Shown here piece after piece: positions 11,017 through 24,223 of a DNA stretch of 64,000 bases. The stretch is taken from positions 8,618,001 to 8,682,000 of the forward strand of contig NC_133121.1 of assembly GCF_033568475.1 (NCBI RefSeq), given 5' to 3'. A program made the translations under genes and the position numbers. Each line of letters begins with the position of its first letter. Within the stretch, counting starts at the first letter, position 1. The stretch is from Henckelia pumila. Taxonomy: Eukaryota > Streptophyta > Magnoliopsida > Lamiales > Gesneriaceae. Under the pieces are notes generated by a model. That model was given only the letters and a program-made list of their open reading frames with translations, was not told the origin of the DNA and ran no database searches.

Positions 11017-13410
11017 CTAGTGTGAACAAAAGCCATCCAAAGATTTGAGAGACTTCATCTTCTTGTAATTTATAGGTTTTTGGAACTTTGGTTCTCTTGG
11101 TATAGTAGGGTGCTTCGTAGACCTGCGAAATTGGAATACAGCTGATTCTCATTGAGTTACATCTAGCTTAAGTTTAGTTTAGGCAGATTTACCTTTTGGG
11201 TACAAAAGGCGTATCGAAATATGGCATGGGCAGAGCTTTTGGAACGAGCTCTCTCCTTAGTCTCCGGATTTCTTCTTCTTCCGCTAGCTGCAAGAGGAAT
11301 TCGTAATCTGAAACTCGTAACATTATGTAACAAAGTGGTTTGCTGAAGTTTTACAAGTTACCTTCTGCTGTTTCTCTCTTTCCATCCGGTAGTGCTCAAG
11401 TAGGCTAATTTTCTTGGCCACCTAAGAAAGTGCACCATGAATAAGATGTATGGTTAAATTTTTAACAGCGATAAAAACCGAAAATTGATAAACCCGATGA
11501 TATAGCTATAGCTGAAGCCTGAAGATGGGTGGAAGCATTTGATCCATATATGTATCTTACTATCTTAGTGGAAAGGAAGCCAGCATAGTAGGTTTGATAG
11601 CGAAGATTGTACCTGATGGTCGAATCTGGCCCGCTGCACGGCCCTAGTATCACTATGCATTACCAAATCAATAGGTCTTGTATTCTCTTTGGTTGGAGGT
11701 TTCACCACACACTGAGGTACACAAAAAAGATCCCATCGATCAACTTCTTTTCAAATATGCCATTAAGGTTCAGAATTTTCCCTTTCATAGAATGAAAAAG
11801 AAAACAGCAAACTGACATGAAATGATGAAATCAGGGAAATTTTAGGCAGGATATGATCACTCCCCAAGATGACCAATAGTTAACAAAAATATCTTTACAA
11901 GATGATATGTTTGGGCATAATACTTGATATAGTTATGAAAAATGCGATGAAGACATGTGAAACCAAGACGAAAGTTCTGATTTGGCAAATTAGGAGAGCC
12001 ACAACAAATATGAGTTACCTCTGGTTCCTCTGTTGTCCAAGGAAGACCTTGAGTAGTCGGCGTCCGCAATTTCTCCTCTTCCACCATCATCTGTTGCAAC
12101 TTCTTCATGAATTCTTTCTCTTTGATTTTTCCTCTTTCCTGTTTGTAGAGCGACGTCCAAATTATTATTAACATTTAGACGGAGTGTAACATAGTTAACA
12201 AAGATTAAAGGTGATATGGTTTTGGCCAATGCTAATCATTGATCATATAACAAATATATACTCTCAAACAGCACAATATGGGCAAAAAAATTGTAAGCCA
12301 CTAAATGACCACAAACCGAACTAATCTTGAGACACAAACGAACCTCAGTTCGGAGCATGAAGGGCTTTGGTGAGGTCGTTCTAGGCCTCCTCCTCCAGTG
12401 TCGTCTAGAAAAATTTTCAGCGGATTCGGGGCTCTACAGACGTGAAAAAAAAAGGGATGAGACACCTAAAAGAATAACCATTATTCTAGTACTAGCAGAG
12501 TATAGGTTTTGGTGGATAGCTCTCACGCTTAGCTCGCTTCTTCCACTGCCAGCAGAAGTTTGAGTTAAAATGCTGCAATTTGAAAGGCATGAAATCCCTT
12601 CAGAACCAAAACTTGAAAATTTGTTTCAGCATTTAATCATATCAAAATCCAACTAAGTTTCTGTGATCACACAAACCTCTCTTGGCTGCTTTCCAACGAG
12701 CAAGATCCGCGTGAATCGAGCTCTAAACTCTCCAATGCGACGAAAAATTCCAACGGAAAGGGAGAAGAAGAGTCCTGCATTTTGGAAACCTTCTGAGGCT
12801 CCTGTACCTGTCCCTCATAATCCCTCCATCGAATTGAAAGAAGTTTTTCAAATGCCTTCACCAAATGCATCACCCTCCCCGATCCCGGCTCTGGTACATT
12901 CTTTCTCGCTTCTTCCAATAGTCTATCCATACACATATTCAAATTGATCTCGGAACTCACTCTGTTCTTCTCCGTGCAATCCTCGTTTTCGCCTTTAATC
13001 TGAGACAAAACATATTGTCTCTCTATTTCCTCCCACCCCGAATCGATATCCCGGTAAAACGAGTGTTCCTGAATAGCCCTCAGATTCCCATTCCCTCTTT
13101 CCTCATATTCGCTGCAAAAGACTGTTTCCTTAGAAGAATTCAGTTCCTTGCTACACGATTTCATCTTCGCGATCGTCTTCTCCACCAAAGGCGAACCCAC
13201 CGTGCTCCTATCCGGGTTCCTGGAATCAGAATTCTTTGTGCTATCACCAAACTTGATCGATGACGAATTAGATACCTTCAATACATATCCCGACACATTT
13301 GGATTCAAATTCTCCGTGTAAAAACACGCTTCATTAAATCCCGATGAATTCAAATTGTCAGTTTCTTTTGCTCGAGTAACTGCTCCCGAAGAATTTAAAC
13401 TCGAATACAT
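11017..13410 (-). CDS. TPX2-family microtubule-associated protein
   Basis: Eight exons read on the minus strand: 13410-12677, 12572-12479, 12433-12344, 12138-12019, 11711-11613, 11421-11362, 11287-11193 and 11122-11017. They give 465 residues ending DGFCSH-stop, and all phases agree. An in-frame TAA lies 12 codons or fewer upstream of the ATG, so the start is secure. The N-terminal half is low-complexity and Ser/Asn-rich, with a conserved 'GSGRVMHLVKAFEKLLSI' helix near residue 172. The C-terminal part has the TPX2 signature: 'KPFMLRTEERG', 'GLPWTTEEPE', 'RPIDLVMHSDTRAVQRARFD', the coiled 'KLAEEEEIRRLRRELVPKA' and the closing 'PYFDTPFVPKRSTKHPTIPR'. It should bind or bundle microtubules, as the TPX2-like/WDL families do. 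It fits the Arabidopsis At4g11990/At4g22860-type group, and it is far shorter than true TPX2. Exon 2 (12572-12479) is the least certain. Confidence 0.85.
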
Positions 13411-13449
13411 TTCGAAATCCGGAGGAAACCGAGATTAATGAACTTGAAA

Positions 13450-14201
13450 ACGAAGAGGAATTTCAACACTAGGCGATGCAGCGTGAGCGCGGAGAAGAAA
13501 AAAAGAAAGAACGCATATATAACGGCTAGTACAGTGGATAGCGGGTTTTGGAGCGTTGGATCGATCGATTTGAATATTTGGGCGATTTTAAACCGTTGAT
13601 TTTCGCGGATTCGGGAAGATGCGGTTTGACTACTGTTTAAATATAACAATAAATACGAGGCGATGTGGAAATAAAAAAAATTATGTTTTTATAGAGTGAA
13701 AATAATTAAAAATATTACTTGTTACATTTTCGATATTACAAACGAATATTAAATCAATTTATATATAACTATCAAATGAAATATAACCTTTTTTAAGATA
13801 TTAAAATGAAATACAACTTAAACATGCTATATATGCGTAAGAGTAGGTCTACTGTGAGATTGTCTCGCATATCTATTTTTTAATAATGTTGCATAAAATG
13901 AAATACAACTTAAACGTGTTGTATATGCACATGATGTCATGAGTCTAAATATATCAATATTTTTAATTTATTTAAAATAAGTCTATTCGAACATTTTAAC
14001 ATCTTATTTTAAAAATAAATTATTATATTTCATAAGCTGCTTCAAAAGATATTTTTAATAAGTTTAATCAAACATCATCTAACTAATTATGTAATTGTGC
14101 TAATGAATCACAGTCATTTAATAATTAATAATTAGTAATTAATAATAATTATAACTTTTTTTTGAAACTATTGCATGTCATATATACATACATATATATA
14201 T

Positions 14202-14255
<54 letters not shown>

Positions 14256-15487
14256 CTCATTTTCTTCTCATAATAAATTACTTATTGGCGCATTTATGGG
14301 CTATTGACTAGTTCGCTAATTTTTTTTAATTACCATTTGGCACTTGAGGAGGGTGAGATGATGTTTAACGTGGGTCTCTCCAAAATAAGAAAGAGGTTTA
14401 TGCTAAACAAGCTAACAAGTTATCGGCATTTTGCTAATTAGGTTGACTGATATAGTAATATGTACTCTTTCATTTGTAATTTAACTTGAATATTGTCTTC
14501 GTATCACAAATTGACATCAAAGCGCTATATTATTTATTTAAATCAACACGTGTCAAATATTTGAAATAGATTTACAAATTATTGAGATTATTGTTTTGTA
14601 CATAGAAAGAAACTTTTAGACCATAATTAAGACCGTGGTTGGTTTTAATCTTATGAGCTGAAAAATTTCAGAAAGGTTTCTTTATATTTATTTTCAAATA
14701 TTTATTTATTGCCGAATTTGGCCATATATATATATTATATATGTTTCAGAATTAACACTCACATACATTCGAACGATCATGTCTATGCTGTTTTGGCACG
14801 ATGCCCGAAGGATAATCGGACGACTCAGTTCTCTTTGCAGATCAAACCGTACCCTCAGTACCCTGAAACCAGCATCGACATTTCTCATTCGAACATTGTG
14901 ACAAGTAAATAAATAATTATTTTTTTTTCTGAGAGGGAATAAAAATAACTACTAGTTCTTATGTTATCGTATTATTATTATTAATTTATTATTATTAAAG
15001 ATATTAAGAAATCAAACCAAACCAATCTACAACGAAAAACAGAATAAAAAAGCACAGTTTGAATAGTGTTTTAGCCTACTCTGACTTGGATTAGTTTTTA
15101 AATTCTATCAAATTCAAACCGATGAAATGATTCCACTCATAGATTTGAAAAATCCAAAGAAAATAATTTTTTTTATAAGTATCTTATCTATTTCATATTC
15201 ATTTTGCGAATTTATGCTTTTTATGTATAGTTTGCAAGGTTATACATATTGTATAGTTTGCAAGGTTACTCATTTATTAATTTATTTAACCAGACCAAAA
15301 ATATTTTACTTGATGGATAATTCCTGGTTTAATTTAATTTATTATTTAATAAAATCAATAGAGTAATTTTTAAATCCCAGAAAAAAAAAACCCTCTGGAA
15401 TGGCAATCTCGACATTTGACATGTAATTACGGGTATTATTGTCTTTCCGACACGTCCTTCTGTGTTCTGACGGTGGAATCCAAACAA
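13450..15487. other. AT-rich intergenic sequence between two divergent genes
   Basis: No gene is seen between the start of the minus-strand TPX2-like gene and the UDP-glucose dehydrogenase promoter. Short ORFs near 14700-14910 and 15127-15366 have no family resemblance. The region holds the (AT)n run listed separately. Confidence 0.6.
14178..14251. repeat. (AT)n/(ACAT)n microsatellite
   Basis: About 70 bp of TA dinucleotides interrupted by two 'acatac' units on the left side. Confidence 0.9.
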
Positions 15488-15496
15488 CTATTTAAG
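15488..15496 (+). promoter_or_regulatory. TATA-like motif of UDP-glucose dehydrogenase
   Basis: ctatttaag lies about 110 bp upstream of the 5'-UTR intron donor. The pyrimidine-rich leader (cattttcactctcagatctt) begins 35-40 bp downstream, as expected for transcription start. Confidence 0.5.
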
Positions 15497-15524
15497 GTGG
15501 TGAGGTGCCAACATTCGTCGCATA

Positions 15525-16696
15525 CATTTTCACTCTCAGATCTTTCTCATCTTTTTAAGAAATCCAATCCGAATCTGTTAATTTCTACAAATCCAGCGGG
15601 TAAGTTCTTCGTTTTCCGAGCTCTCACGTGGTTTTTTTTAAATGTTTGAATGTACGCGATGTCTCTTTATTCTGCATTAATTAATTATTGGTGATGTGAA
15701 CTCAGAGGTATGCGTGCGGTCTGCAGATGATTTTATGCATGAATTGTGTGCATGTGAGTGTGATTTAGCGTGCGCGTTTCTGGGTTTTTGGTTTGGTTGA
15801 GAATCTTGTGAATCAGACGCTGTGTACTGTTTTGTTTTTGACCTTGTATTGGTCGGGTTTGATCTGAAACAGGGTTTCAGTGATTTAGGTCAATCGAGTC
15901 GATTTCTCATTTCATGGTTGGCTTCTGATTTCTTGTTCCTGTTACGTGTATTCTCGTAATCTAAGTTGGTTGGAATTTGATGTGGACCGACCAATTAGCT
16001 GGCGGGGGTGTAATTTGTTCTAAAGAATGAGCTGTGGTATTTGATTTGAGTTTCTTGTTTTAAAAGTATTAAACTTGCAAGGGTGGGTGTTAGAACTTAT
16101 TGCATGCAATTGGTGGTGTGCCGGTAGATCTGGTATAGCTATTGTCTTTATCTTGCAGGGTTGCTGAAAAGCTTTATTATTTTCTTCTTGAAATGAAGTC
16201 TTTTGTTTTTGTTTGGTTTGGGTCTTTTGTTGTTGTCTTTGTTTCTTTATAGTTTTGGTTCTATTAGCGCCTCTAATCTGAGTATCAGGTTCAGCATATA
16301 TTCGTGACCATCGGATCTTGGGCTCCGAGTTGTGGACGAATACATTATAATTTAATGTTAGCTTCATCATGTTCATGCAAACAAACAGAACATGATCGAT
16401 TTTCAGAATTCTATGGTTCATGTTTGTGCCACTTCACTTTTTCCTTTTTCTAATTTCGCATGGTGTAATAGTTAGTTGATTGGTAGCTGATGTGAAATTA
16501 TCCAAAGATTTGAGATCATAGTTCATGCGATTAGAGTGTTAGAAGCAGACAACGTTCTCGTATGCATTTATGTTGTTGACATGGTTCTAAATCTTTATTG
16601 CATTCTGGTGACTGACATGTGTTGGTCAGGAAACATGTAAATGCATATGATAAATGTGGACATCAACTTTTCAGGTTGTTGAAACATAGTAAAACT
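15525..16696 (+). other. 5' leader of UDP-glucose dehydrogenase with a leader intron
   Basis: A non-coding first exon is inferred to end at 15599 (agcgg|gtaagt) and the leader intron to run 15600-16674 (tttttcag class acceptor acttttcag). The T-rich body of the intron holds no convincing ORF. Leader introns are typical of plant UGD genes. The exact transcription start is a guess. Confidence 0.65.
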
Positions 16697-18139
16697 ATGG
16701 TGAAGATTTGCTGTATTGGAGCAGGGTATGTGGGAGGCCCTACCATGGCCGTGATAGCGCTGAAATGCCCTTCAATTGAAGTGGTGGTTGTTGATATATC
16801 TGTCCCGCGAATTACTGCTTGGAACAGCGATCAGCTTCCGATCTATGAGCCAGGTCTTGATGATGTGGTGAAGCAGTGCCGCGGGAAGAATCTTTTTTTC
16901 AGCACAGATGTGGAAAAACATGTCTTTGAGGCTGATATAGTCTTTGTTTCTGTCAACACTCCCACCAAGACTCGGGGTCTCGGTGCTGGGAAAGCAGCAG
17001 ATTTGACATATTGGGAGAGTGCGGCTCGCATGATTGCCGATGTCTCCAAATCCGACAAGATTGTGGTTGAAAAGTCCACAGTACCTGTCAAAACGGCCGA
17101 GGCAATTGAAAAAATTTTGACACACAACAGCAAAGGAATTAACTATCAGATTCTCTCGAACCCCGAATTTCTTGCTGAGGGCACTGCCATTGACGATCTT
17201 TTTAAACCAGACAGGGTCCTTATTGGAGGCAGGGAAACCCCAAATGGCCTTAAGGCAGTTCAAACACTGAAGGAAGTTTACGCCCATTGGGTTCCTGAAG
17301 ATCGTATCATTACCACTAATTTATGGTCTGCGGAGCTATCAAAGCTCGCTGCTAATGCCTTTTTGGCTCAAAGAATTTCCTCAGTCAACGCCATGTCTGC
17401 TCTCTGTGAGGCTACTGGAGCCGATGTTACCCAAGTAGCTTACGCTATCGGTAAAGACTCGAGAATTGGCCCCAAGTTTCTCAACTCTAGTGTTGGCTTT
17501 GGTGGCTCATGCTTCCAAAAAGATATCCTCAACCTAGTATACATCTGTGAGTGCAATGGTCTCCCCGAGGTTGCTGAATATTGGAAACAAGTTATTAAGA
17601 TTAACGATTATCAAAAGAGCCGATTCGTCAACCGCATAGTTTCATCCATGTTCAACACAGTCGCCAACAAGAAAATAGCGATCTTGGGTTTCGCCTTCAA
17701 GAAGGATACCGGTGACACAAGAGAGACTCCAGCTATCGATGTCTGTAAAGGTCTATTAGGTGACAAGGCTCAATTGAGCATATACGATCCTCAGGTCACC
17801 AAGGACCAAATCCAGAGAGACCTTTCCATGGACAAATTTGATTTGGATCATCCCCTTCATACCCAGCCGATGAGCCCCACCACAATCAAGAAAGTTTCTG
17901 TGGTTTGGGATGCGTACGAGGCAACGAAGGATGCTCATGCTGTCTGTATTCTCACCGAGTGGGATGAGTTTAAAATGCTCGATTTCCAGAGGATATATGA
18001 CAACATGCAGAAACCAGCCTTTGTTTATGATGGGAGAAACATTGCTGATGTGCAAAAGCTAAGGAAAATTGGATTCGTTGTCTACTCAATTGGTAAGCCA
18101 CTTGATGCATGGATCAAAGACTTGCCCGCGGTCGCGTGA
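16697..18139 (+). CDS. UGD: UDP-glucose 6-dehydrogenase
   Basis: A single-exon coding region of 480 residues, the usual plant length. The cytosolic enzyme oxidises UDP-glucose to UDP-glucuronate with two NAD+, supplying precursors for pectin and hemicellulose. The start is set at [15 protein letters not shown], the canonical plant N-terminus. An open frame 26 codons longer exists upstream but lies in the leader intron. The Rossmann glycine motif is GAGYVG (residues 8-13). The catalytic cysteine is Cys272 in '[10 protein letters not shown]'. The central helix segment and the C-terminal UDP-binding domain ('[15 protein letters not shown]', 'YDGRN') are complete. I see no break. Confidence 0.97.
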   Translation: MVKICCIGAGYVGGPTMAVIALKCPSIEVVVVDISVPRITAWNSDQLPIYEPGLDDVVKQCRGKNLFFSTDVEKHVFEADIVFVSVNTPTKTRGLGAGKAADLTYWESAARMIADVSKSDKIVVEKSTVPVKTAEAIEKILTHNSKGINYQILSNPEFLAEGTAIDDLFKPDRVLIGGRETPNGLKAVQTLKEVYAHWVPEDRIITTNLWSAELSKLAANAFLAQRISSVNAMSALCEATGADVTQVAYAIGKDSRIGPKFLNSSVGFGGSCFQKDILNLVYICECNGLPEVAEYWKQVIKINDYQKSRFVNRIVSSMFNTVANKKIAILGFAFKKDTGDTRETPAIDVCKGLLGDKAQLSIYDPQVTKDQIQRDLSMDKFDLDHPLHTQPMSPTTIKKVSVVWDAYEATKDAHAVCILTEWDEFKMLDFQRIYDNMQKPAFVYDGRNIADVQKLRKIGFVVYSIGKPLDAWIKDLPAVA

Positions 18140-18732
18140 GATCGAATTTTATCGACTGCGGCAAAGCAAACAATATGATACCAGTCTAGAAATCTTTATA
18201 TAGATTGTTTCATTTCAATGTGGTGATCAGTTTATGATTTTACTTGTGTTAAATTAATAGTTAAGAGGAACATCATTGGTCTTATGTGTGTCTAAATTAG
18301 CTTCTTACATGGGTGATTTAGGTGCTTGTCATTCACTTGACTTCGTGCAAGTGCCATAAGCTCTAATGCTCTCAAATTTGTGCAATTTCATGTTATGAAT
18401 TTAAATCATATGCTTTATATATTTGTGTGCTTTTGTATATACATTGTTTTGTTGCAATCGCAATTCAGCTGTATTAGAAGAATAATTTCTTAAAATTGAC
18501 ATTTGGCCTACTTCTTTCGGCTGATTCTTTCATGCCCATATTATAAAATGGGATAATTAATGATTATGTTTCTAAAGTTTTCTAATTTTTCCAAAAATAT
18601 ACTAACATTTTTTTCGAGGCTAATTACGTCCCTTTTTTTATAAAAAGTTTTCTTAATATGTCCTCCAAACTAAAAATTTCCTATACTACCCTTATATTAA
18701 TATTTTGTATAAACATTTCCTTATGGCTAAAA
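18140..18732. other. 3' flank of UGD and left flank of the pararetrovirus copy
   Basis: The first 200-300 bases are UGD 3' UTR and terminator. From about 18540 the sequence resembles, in inverted orientation, the stretch at about 26210-26365 on the other side of the viral copy (see findings). No gene. Confidence 0.5.
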
Positions 18733-18745
18733 TGGTATCAGAGCC
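18733..18745 (+). other. tRNA-Met primer binding site of the caulimovirid
   Basis: tggtatcagagcc is complementary to the 3' end of plant initiator tRNA-Met. It is the minus-strand priming site of caulimovirids and also of many Copia elements. It lies at the left limit of the viral sequence. Confidence 0.85.
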
Positions 18746-18961
18746 TAAGTAATTTTATTCAGATTTTATATTATTCATTAAATCATACTTTTTTTTCTTG
18801 AGGAAGAGTTTTTCAACAAACCATGGATTCAAACGAGAGTTTGAACCAGAAGGATTTCATTTATATGAAATCCTAAAAACAAGTGAATCTATTTAAAATA
18901 GATTCTTTACAAAACTTAAAGAGACTTAGGTCTTATATACTTTCTGAAGAGATTAAGAAAT

Positions 18962-19333
18962 ATGATTTCTAATTCTCAATTCCTAGAGATCACACCAGAT
19001 TCCTCTAAACTCTCCGCAGATCTTAGAGAAATTCAAAAGACGGTGCAATATTATAGTAATCAGCTGTATAAAATACCTCAGTAGATTGGAGAAATCCTTA
19101 AAAAACAAGAAGAAATTCTTGTAACTATAAAGGATCTTCAAACCAAAATCGTAAATCTAGAACACACTTCTAGTTCTAGAAAGGAAAATACAGGAGGAAG
19201 TTTACCACTCTCGTTTGGTACCGAACCTCTGTTACATCAGAAAGGTAAAACCAAAATGGTTCAAAAACCTTTAACAGATGATGAAATGATGATTAATCTT
19301 ATAAAGCAAGTATCAGAGAAAAACACTATCTGA
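18962..19333 (+). pseudogene. small viral ORF upstream of the coat region (broken)
   Basis: A polar, coiled-coil-like reading frame with one internal TAG near 19081. It ends in TGA, which overlaps the ATG of the next ORF (tgatga at 19331-19336). Such stop-start overlap suits the reinitiation used by caulimovirids. No specific function recognised. Confidence 0.5.
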
Positions 19334-20733
19334 TGACTACTTTAGAAAGATTAAATCTCGATGATCTACAAGATCTTGCGGATTCTTTTGCGAATCTCAA
19401 AGTAGTAGATCTAAAAATGAATTCTCCTGAGGGTGAACAACCCATGGGGAATCCCCCTAGATATGTGGTTAAAATAGAAGAACCACATAGTGAGTTCCAT
19501 GTTGGAAAAAATTCACATCCAGCCGGAACCAGATCAAGAAGGAGTAATATACCAATACATCAAACTCCTTATGGAAAAACTGTTCTAGACCCGATACATC
19601 CTTATGGGGTTATGTTAAACCAGGATGTTCTGGACTTCAAAAACAGAGAAGATCTTATAGATGATTGGACATCAGCTATGAGAATAGCAGCAGGAACTTT
19701 AGATCTCAATAAAGAATGATTTATCAAACTTCTGGAAATGAGTCTAATGGGATCTGTCAAGATAGCTTGGAAAATGACCATGCCAGAAACCAAGGAATCA
19801 ATCTTAGCAGGAGAATCACTTAGCGAGATTGGAGGAAGAATGGCCACCCTTTTTAAAGCACAATTCATAGGGGTAGACTATTTCAATAATCAAGATACAG
19901 AAAAAAAGAGAAGATATACTCAAGCTCTGTATAGCCTCGAGTTACATGATATATGTTTAGTTGATGAATATATTATGTTATTCACCAAATACAGATGAAA
20001 TTCAGGAGTTGAAGAAAATGTAGTCATTCAGCTATTTTTCGCAAAAATGCCAAGCCCCTGGAGAGAAATGCTGATAAAAGAATACGTTTCAGGTAATCTT
20101 GATACATTGGCAAGACGCGCCTCCTTTTTAAAGGGTAAATTGGCAGAATGGTGCCATATGACAGCATTACAGAAGAACTACAAAAAAATAAGGGGTATTA
20201 ATAAGCATACTCCTCTATGTTGTAGAGAAAATGATCTCCCTACGGTTATAGGGAATAGATAACAGGGGTTTAAGAGGAAGAAATTCAAAAATAATCTCTA
20301 CAATAAAAGAATGAAAAGTTCTTAGAAACCAAGAACATTTTGGTCCAAATAAAAGGCCAGAGCCTATAGATCAGGTAGAAGAAGTGGACCTACACGAGCA
20401 TCCCCAGCAACAAACTCATCACAAAACAGGGGAAGAACACCATCTAGAAGAACTTTCAGAAGAACTCATACGAGAGCAAGTGAAAGTTTCAAGGATTGCA
20501 ATTGCTGGACATGTGGAGTTAGAGGCCATATATCTACAAACTGTCCAAAAAACGAGAGAAAAGGAGTTAAACTCTTTGAAGCAACACCAGATATGGATGA
20601 TGCGGTCTTCTTTCAAGATCTAGTCCAAGTATATCAATTTGAGGATATCCCCTCAGATGAAAGTATATACGAAGAAGAGATATTGTTTAACCAAGATGAA
20701 TCTGAAGATGAATCAAAATCAAAATCAGAATAA
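19333..20733 (+). pseudogene. caulimovirid coat-protein-like ORF (broken)
   Basis: One frame holds throughout, with in-frame stops at about 19717, 19996, 20260, 20322 and 20347, so decay is mostly by point changes. Acidic and basic tracts surround a CCHC knuckle (C-W-x-C-x3-G-H-x4-C pattern) coded near 20500-20560, and an acidic tail follows. This is the arrangement of caulimovirid capsid proteins. Non-functional. Confidence 0.8.
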
Positions 20734-21936
20734 AGAAGAAGTGTTTCGACACGAAACACATGAGAGTTTGGCTGGATTTTTTAGTCAAACCACGATATCT
20801 CATAATATGGTCCAAAGGATTATGAGAAAAAATCCAACATTACAAAAGTACCAAAGATTTTCGGCAGGACAAGTAGAAAGAGTTTTAGGCAAACTAGGGC
20901 TTAGACAAAGAAGACATCATTTGATTTACAAAGTATTCAGAAGGGAAATGGCAATCCCTATGGAGTTAACAAGTAATCAAATAGAGATGCAGTTAATTCC
21001 TTTTGAAGAAGTAAGAGAGGAATTACAAAAGCTGAAAAGTGAGGTAGCAAGAACGATATCTTAGATTCATATTGGAGCAATCCAAATAATGATCAAGGTA
21101 ACTTTTAAAAAAAGAATAGATTCACCCATAGATATTGTAGTATGTGATAAAAGAATGGGGAATATCCAAGATGTTGTTCTGGGAACGATCTCAGGAAATC
21201 TATGTGCAGAAAAAATTGTAGGAGTTATTTATCCAAGAATAGCCTACAATTTAGCTGACAGAGACTTTAGTCGAGCCTTGACGTTGCATCAAAACTTCAA
21301 GGAAAAAAGATTAATGAAGGAAGGTAATATACCATATTCTATCACTTATCAAATTTCATATGCTCTTTCTAATACTCATCATTCTGAATTATTTATTAGA
21401 AATGATTTATTGAAATTCCAGAAATCTTTGGGAAAGTTGCTCAAGTAATATACCCGAAAAGAATCGAGTTTTCTTTAATTCAAGAAACAGACATTCAAAT
21501 ACAAAATAAACCGGTTCTATACAGAGATCTTAAAATAGAACCCCGAAGGTTATCTTTCCAAGGTGACCGAATGACAAGTCGAAGGTGGAAAAAATCTCCT
21601 ATTCAGGAAATTCCACCAGAAGAAAAGGAGTTTTCGATAATAGGAAAACTTAAATCTCCAGAAGGATGGAAAAAAGTCAAAATAGTATTCGAAATTACAA
21701 GTCACAGGAACCAATTTCCTTGTAACTCGATTTACTATTTAGAGCAGCAGGTAATGGGAACTTACCAAGCATTAATAAATATTGGAGAATTGGAAGTTCA
21801 AATATGTGGAATTTCAGGAAAAGAAGTGGATCAGCTCATTCTTGGCCTAGAGTTTCTGGAGGACCATAAATCATGGAAACGCCTTGAAAAAGGAATAGAG
21901 TTTATGGCAAAAGAAAAGACTTGGAGGATTCAATAA
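20639..21936 (+). pseudogene. caulimovirid movement-protein-like ORF (broken)
   Basis: It overlaps the coat ORF end in another frame. A stop at 21062-21064 and a frameshift near 21430-21448 break it. The middle part (about 21090-21440) has the hydrophobic and Asp-containing pattern of 30K-type viral movement proteins, which alter plasmodesmata. Assignment rests on position and on general resemblance. Non-functional. Confidence 0.65.
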
Positions 21937-21948
21937 GAATTCTACGAG

Positions 21949-24223
21949 ATGAAAAACCAAGACAATTGGATAAGGGACAATTCCTTAATCAGATTCGAAA
22001 ACTCTGTTCACAAACAGAGGAAGAATCAATTGTTGAAATTAGTAAGTCATAAACATGATTTACTAGAACGCATTGAGGAAGTAGAAAGGACTAACCATAC
22101 TCTACCTTCTGAAGCCTTAGAAAAACTAAAGGTGAATAGTCTTAATCGGATTACTAAGGTACAACATAGTCTGTTAAAAATGGCGGGGCCATTTAGTAAT
22201 CCCTTTAAAAAATGACGACAAGTCCTTTCTCCATATACATACCGATTGGTATGTTGTATGAACAATATAAGGCTGAATACTTTGCAGCTTATATTGACTC
22301 GGGAGCAGAAATTTGTACAGCAAATAGGGGAGTTTTCCCTGAAGAATGTGAAGAAGAATTGCCAAAAATTGCTGGACGAGATTTCTCTAGAAGAATTTTA
22401 ATTCTTTGCAAAGGAATAAAACAAGCAGAGATCCTTATGGGAGGAGTAGGTCAAACACCCTGGTACAAGGTAAAAACACCACCAATCTATTTTCATGATA
22501 TAGGAGCAGATATCATGTTAGGAAATAACTTCTTACAAATATTTAAGAAGTACACACAAGACAACGAGTCAAGAAGACTTATGTTCACTACAATTTGTGA
22601 TAATAAAATTATCGTTCAACGACTCAAAGTTGCTTTTTATCGACAATTGTCGATAATATTTCGCAGCCAGCGTGGTGATAAATGACAACTTTTTCACCCA
22701 AAAATGAAAGATCCAAGAAGGTTTGGAGAAACCATGTTGAAAATAACAATAGAACAAGAACTCCAAACAGAGGATATGGAGCTTCTCAAAGTAACTCTAA
22801 ATCAAAGAGATATAGAGTTAGAAAATAAGGTATCCCTTGAAGATGTCAAAAAGAGGCTCAAAGAAAGTTACAATGAGCATCCTTTGGCATGGTGGGATAG
22901 AAATTAACTCAAAGCCAGTCTTACTCTAAAAGAAGGCAAAGATTATGAATTCGTCAGATATAAGCCTATCCCAATAAACATAACAGATCAAAGGGATATG
23001 AGAATGATTATCAAGGAACATTTGGACCTTGGTCTAATCAAAGAAGGAGTTTTACTATATAGCAGCCCAGGTTTTCTGGTCAGAAATCATGGTGAAATAA
23101 AAAGAGGGAAACCCAGGTTAGTTATTAACTACCAAGGAATTATAAAATCCTGGAGTTTGATGGGTACTTCATACCCAGTAGAGAACATCTAATTAGCTGC
23201 GTACGAAATGCTAAAGTGTTCTCAAAATTTGATTGTAAGTCTGGATTTTATCAGATTCGAATGGAAGAAGGCAGTAAGAAATTCACAGCCTTCTCTACAC
23301 CACAAGGACATTATATCTGGGAAGTTATGCCTATGAGATTGGCTAATGCACCCCAAATATTTCAAAGAAAAATGGATAATCTTTTTAAAGATTATTTTAA
23401 CTTTATGTTTGTTTATATTGATGATATTCTTATAGCATCAAAAAACATAGATGAACATGTTAAACATTTAGAGATTTTCTCTAAAATTTGTAAACAAGAA
23501 GGACTGGTTTTATCTGAAAAGAAAACAGTCATAGCAACAAGGAAAATTGAATTCCTTGGGATTGAGATTGATGAAACTGGAATAATTCTACAACCTCATA
23601 TTGTGGAAAAGGTAAAGAATTTTCCAGATAAACTCAAAAATGTAAAATTTGGAGTTGTTTTATTTTTGCAGGGATGTTCATAAACAATCTGGCAATGTAC
23701 AGAAAGGTGTTTAGCCCTTTGTTAAAAAAGGATGCAAAGGTTTATATGGACCGATGACCTTACTAAAGGGGTGAACCAATTAAAGGAGATATGTAAGAAT
23801 CTTCCAAAAATGGCTATACCCGTGGATGAAGATGATTTGGTGTTATTTACGGATGCTAGTGATGAATGGTGGGCAGCAGTGCTTACTAAGATCACTCCGG
23901 ATGGAGAAATACCATGCAGATACTGTAGCGGTCTTTTTTCAGAATCTAAAGCTATCAGATGGCATATCAACGAGAAGAAATTTTATGCAATTAAAAGGGC
24001 TTTCGAAAAATGGCCATTATTTTTACTTGCTAAAAAATTCTCTTTGAAGGTTGATAACACTCAGGTAAAAGCTTTCCTAAGGAATAAGATTGAATCTAAA
24101 TCTGAGAAAGCTAGGTTATTAAGATGGCAAGCTTTATGTCAAAATTATATTTTTTATATTGTTATTATTAAATCTCATGAAAATATTCTTGCAGATTTCT
24201 TAACAAGAGATGGAAGGAAGTGA
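21949..24223 (+). pseudogene. caulimovirid protease - reverse transcriptase - RNase H (broken)
   Basis: An aspartic protease region carries D-S-G near 22295, an RT palm carries Y-I-D-D near 23420, and an RNase H domain begins with T-D-A-S near 23850 and ends in a 'FLTRDG' class tail. The frame is interrupted by stops near 22683, 22905 and 23190, and by frame changes between 22200 and 22215, 23192 and 23216, and around 23640-23730. The catalytic motifs themselves survive, but no intact polyprotein can be read. Confidence 0.9.

Noticed and set aside
16020-16421. 133-codon minus ORF in the UGD leader intron
   Set aside because: Low-complexity Gln/Lys-rich, antisense to a T-rich intron, with no family resemblance.
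16619-16696. N-terminal extension of UDP-glucose dehydrogenase by 26 codons
   Set aside because: It overlaps the leader intron and its acceptor at 16674. The enzyme family starts at [13 protein letters not shown].
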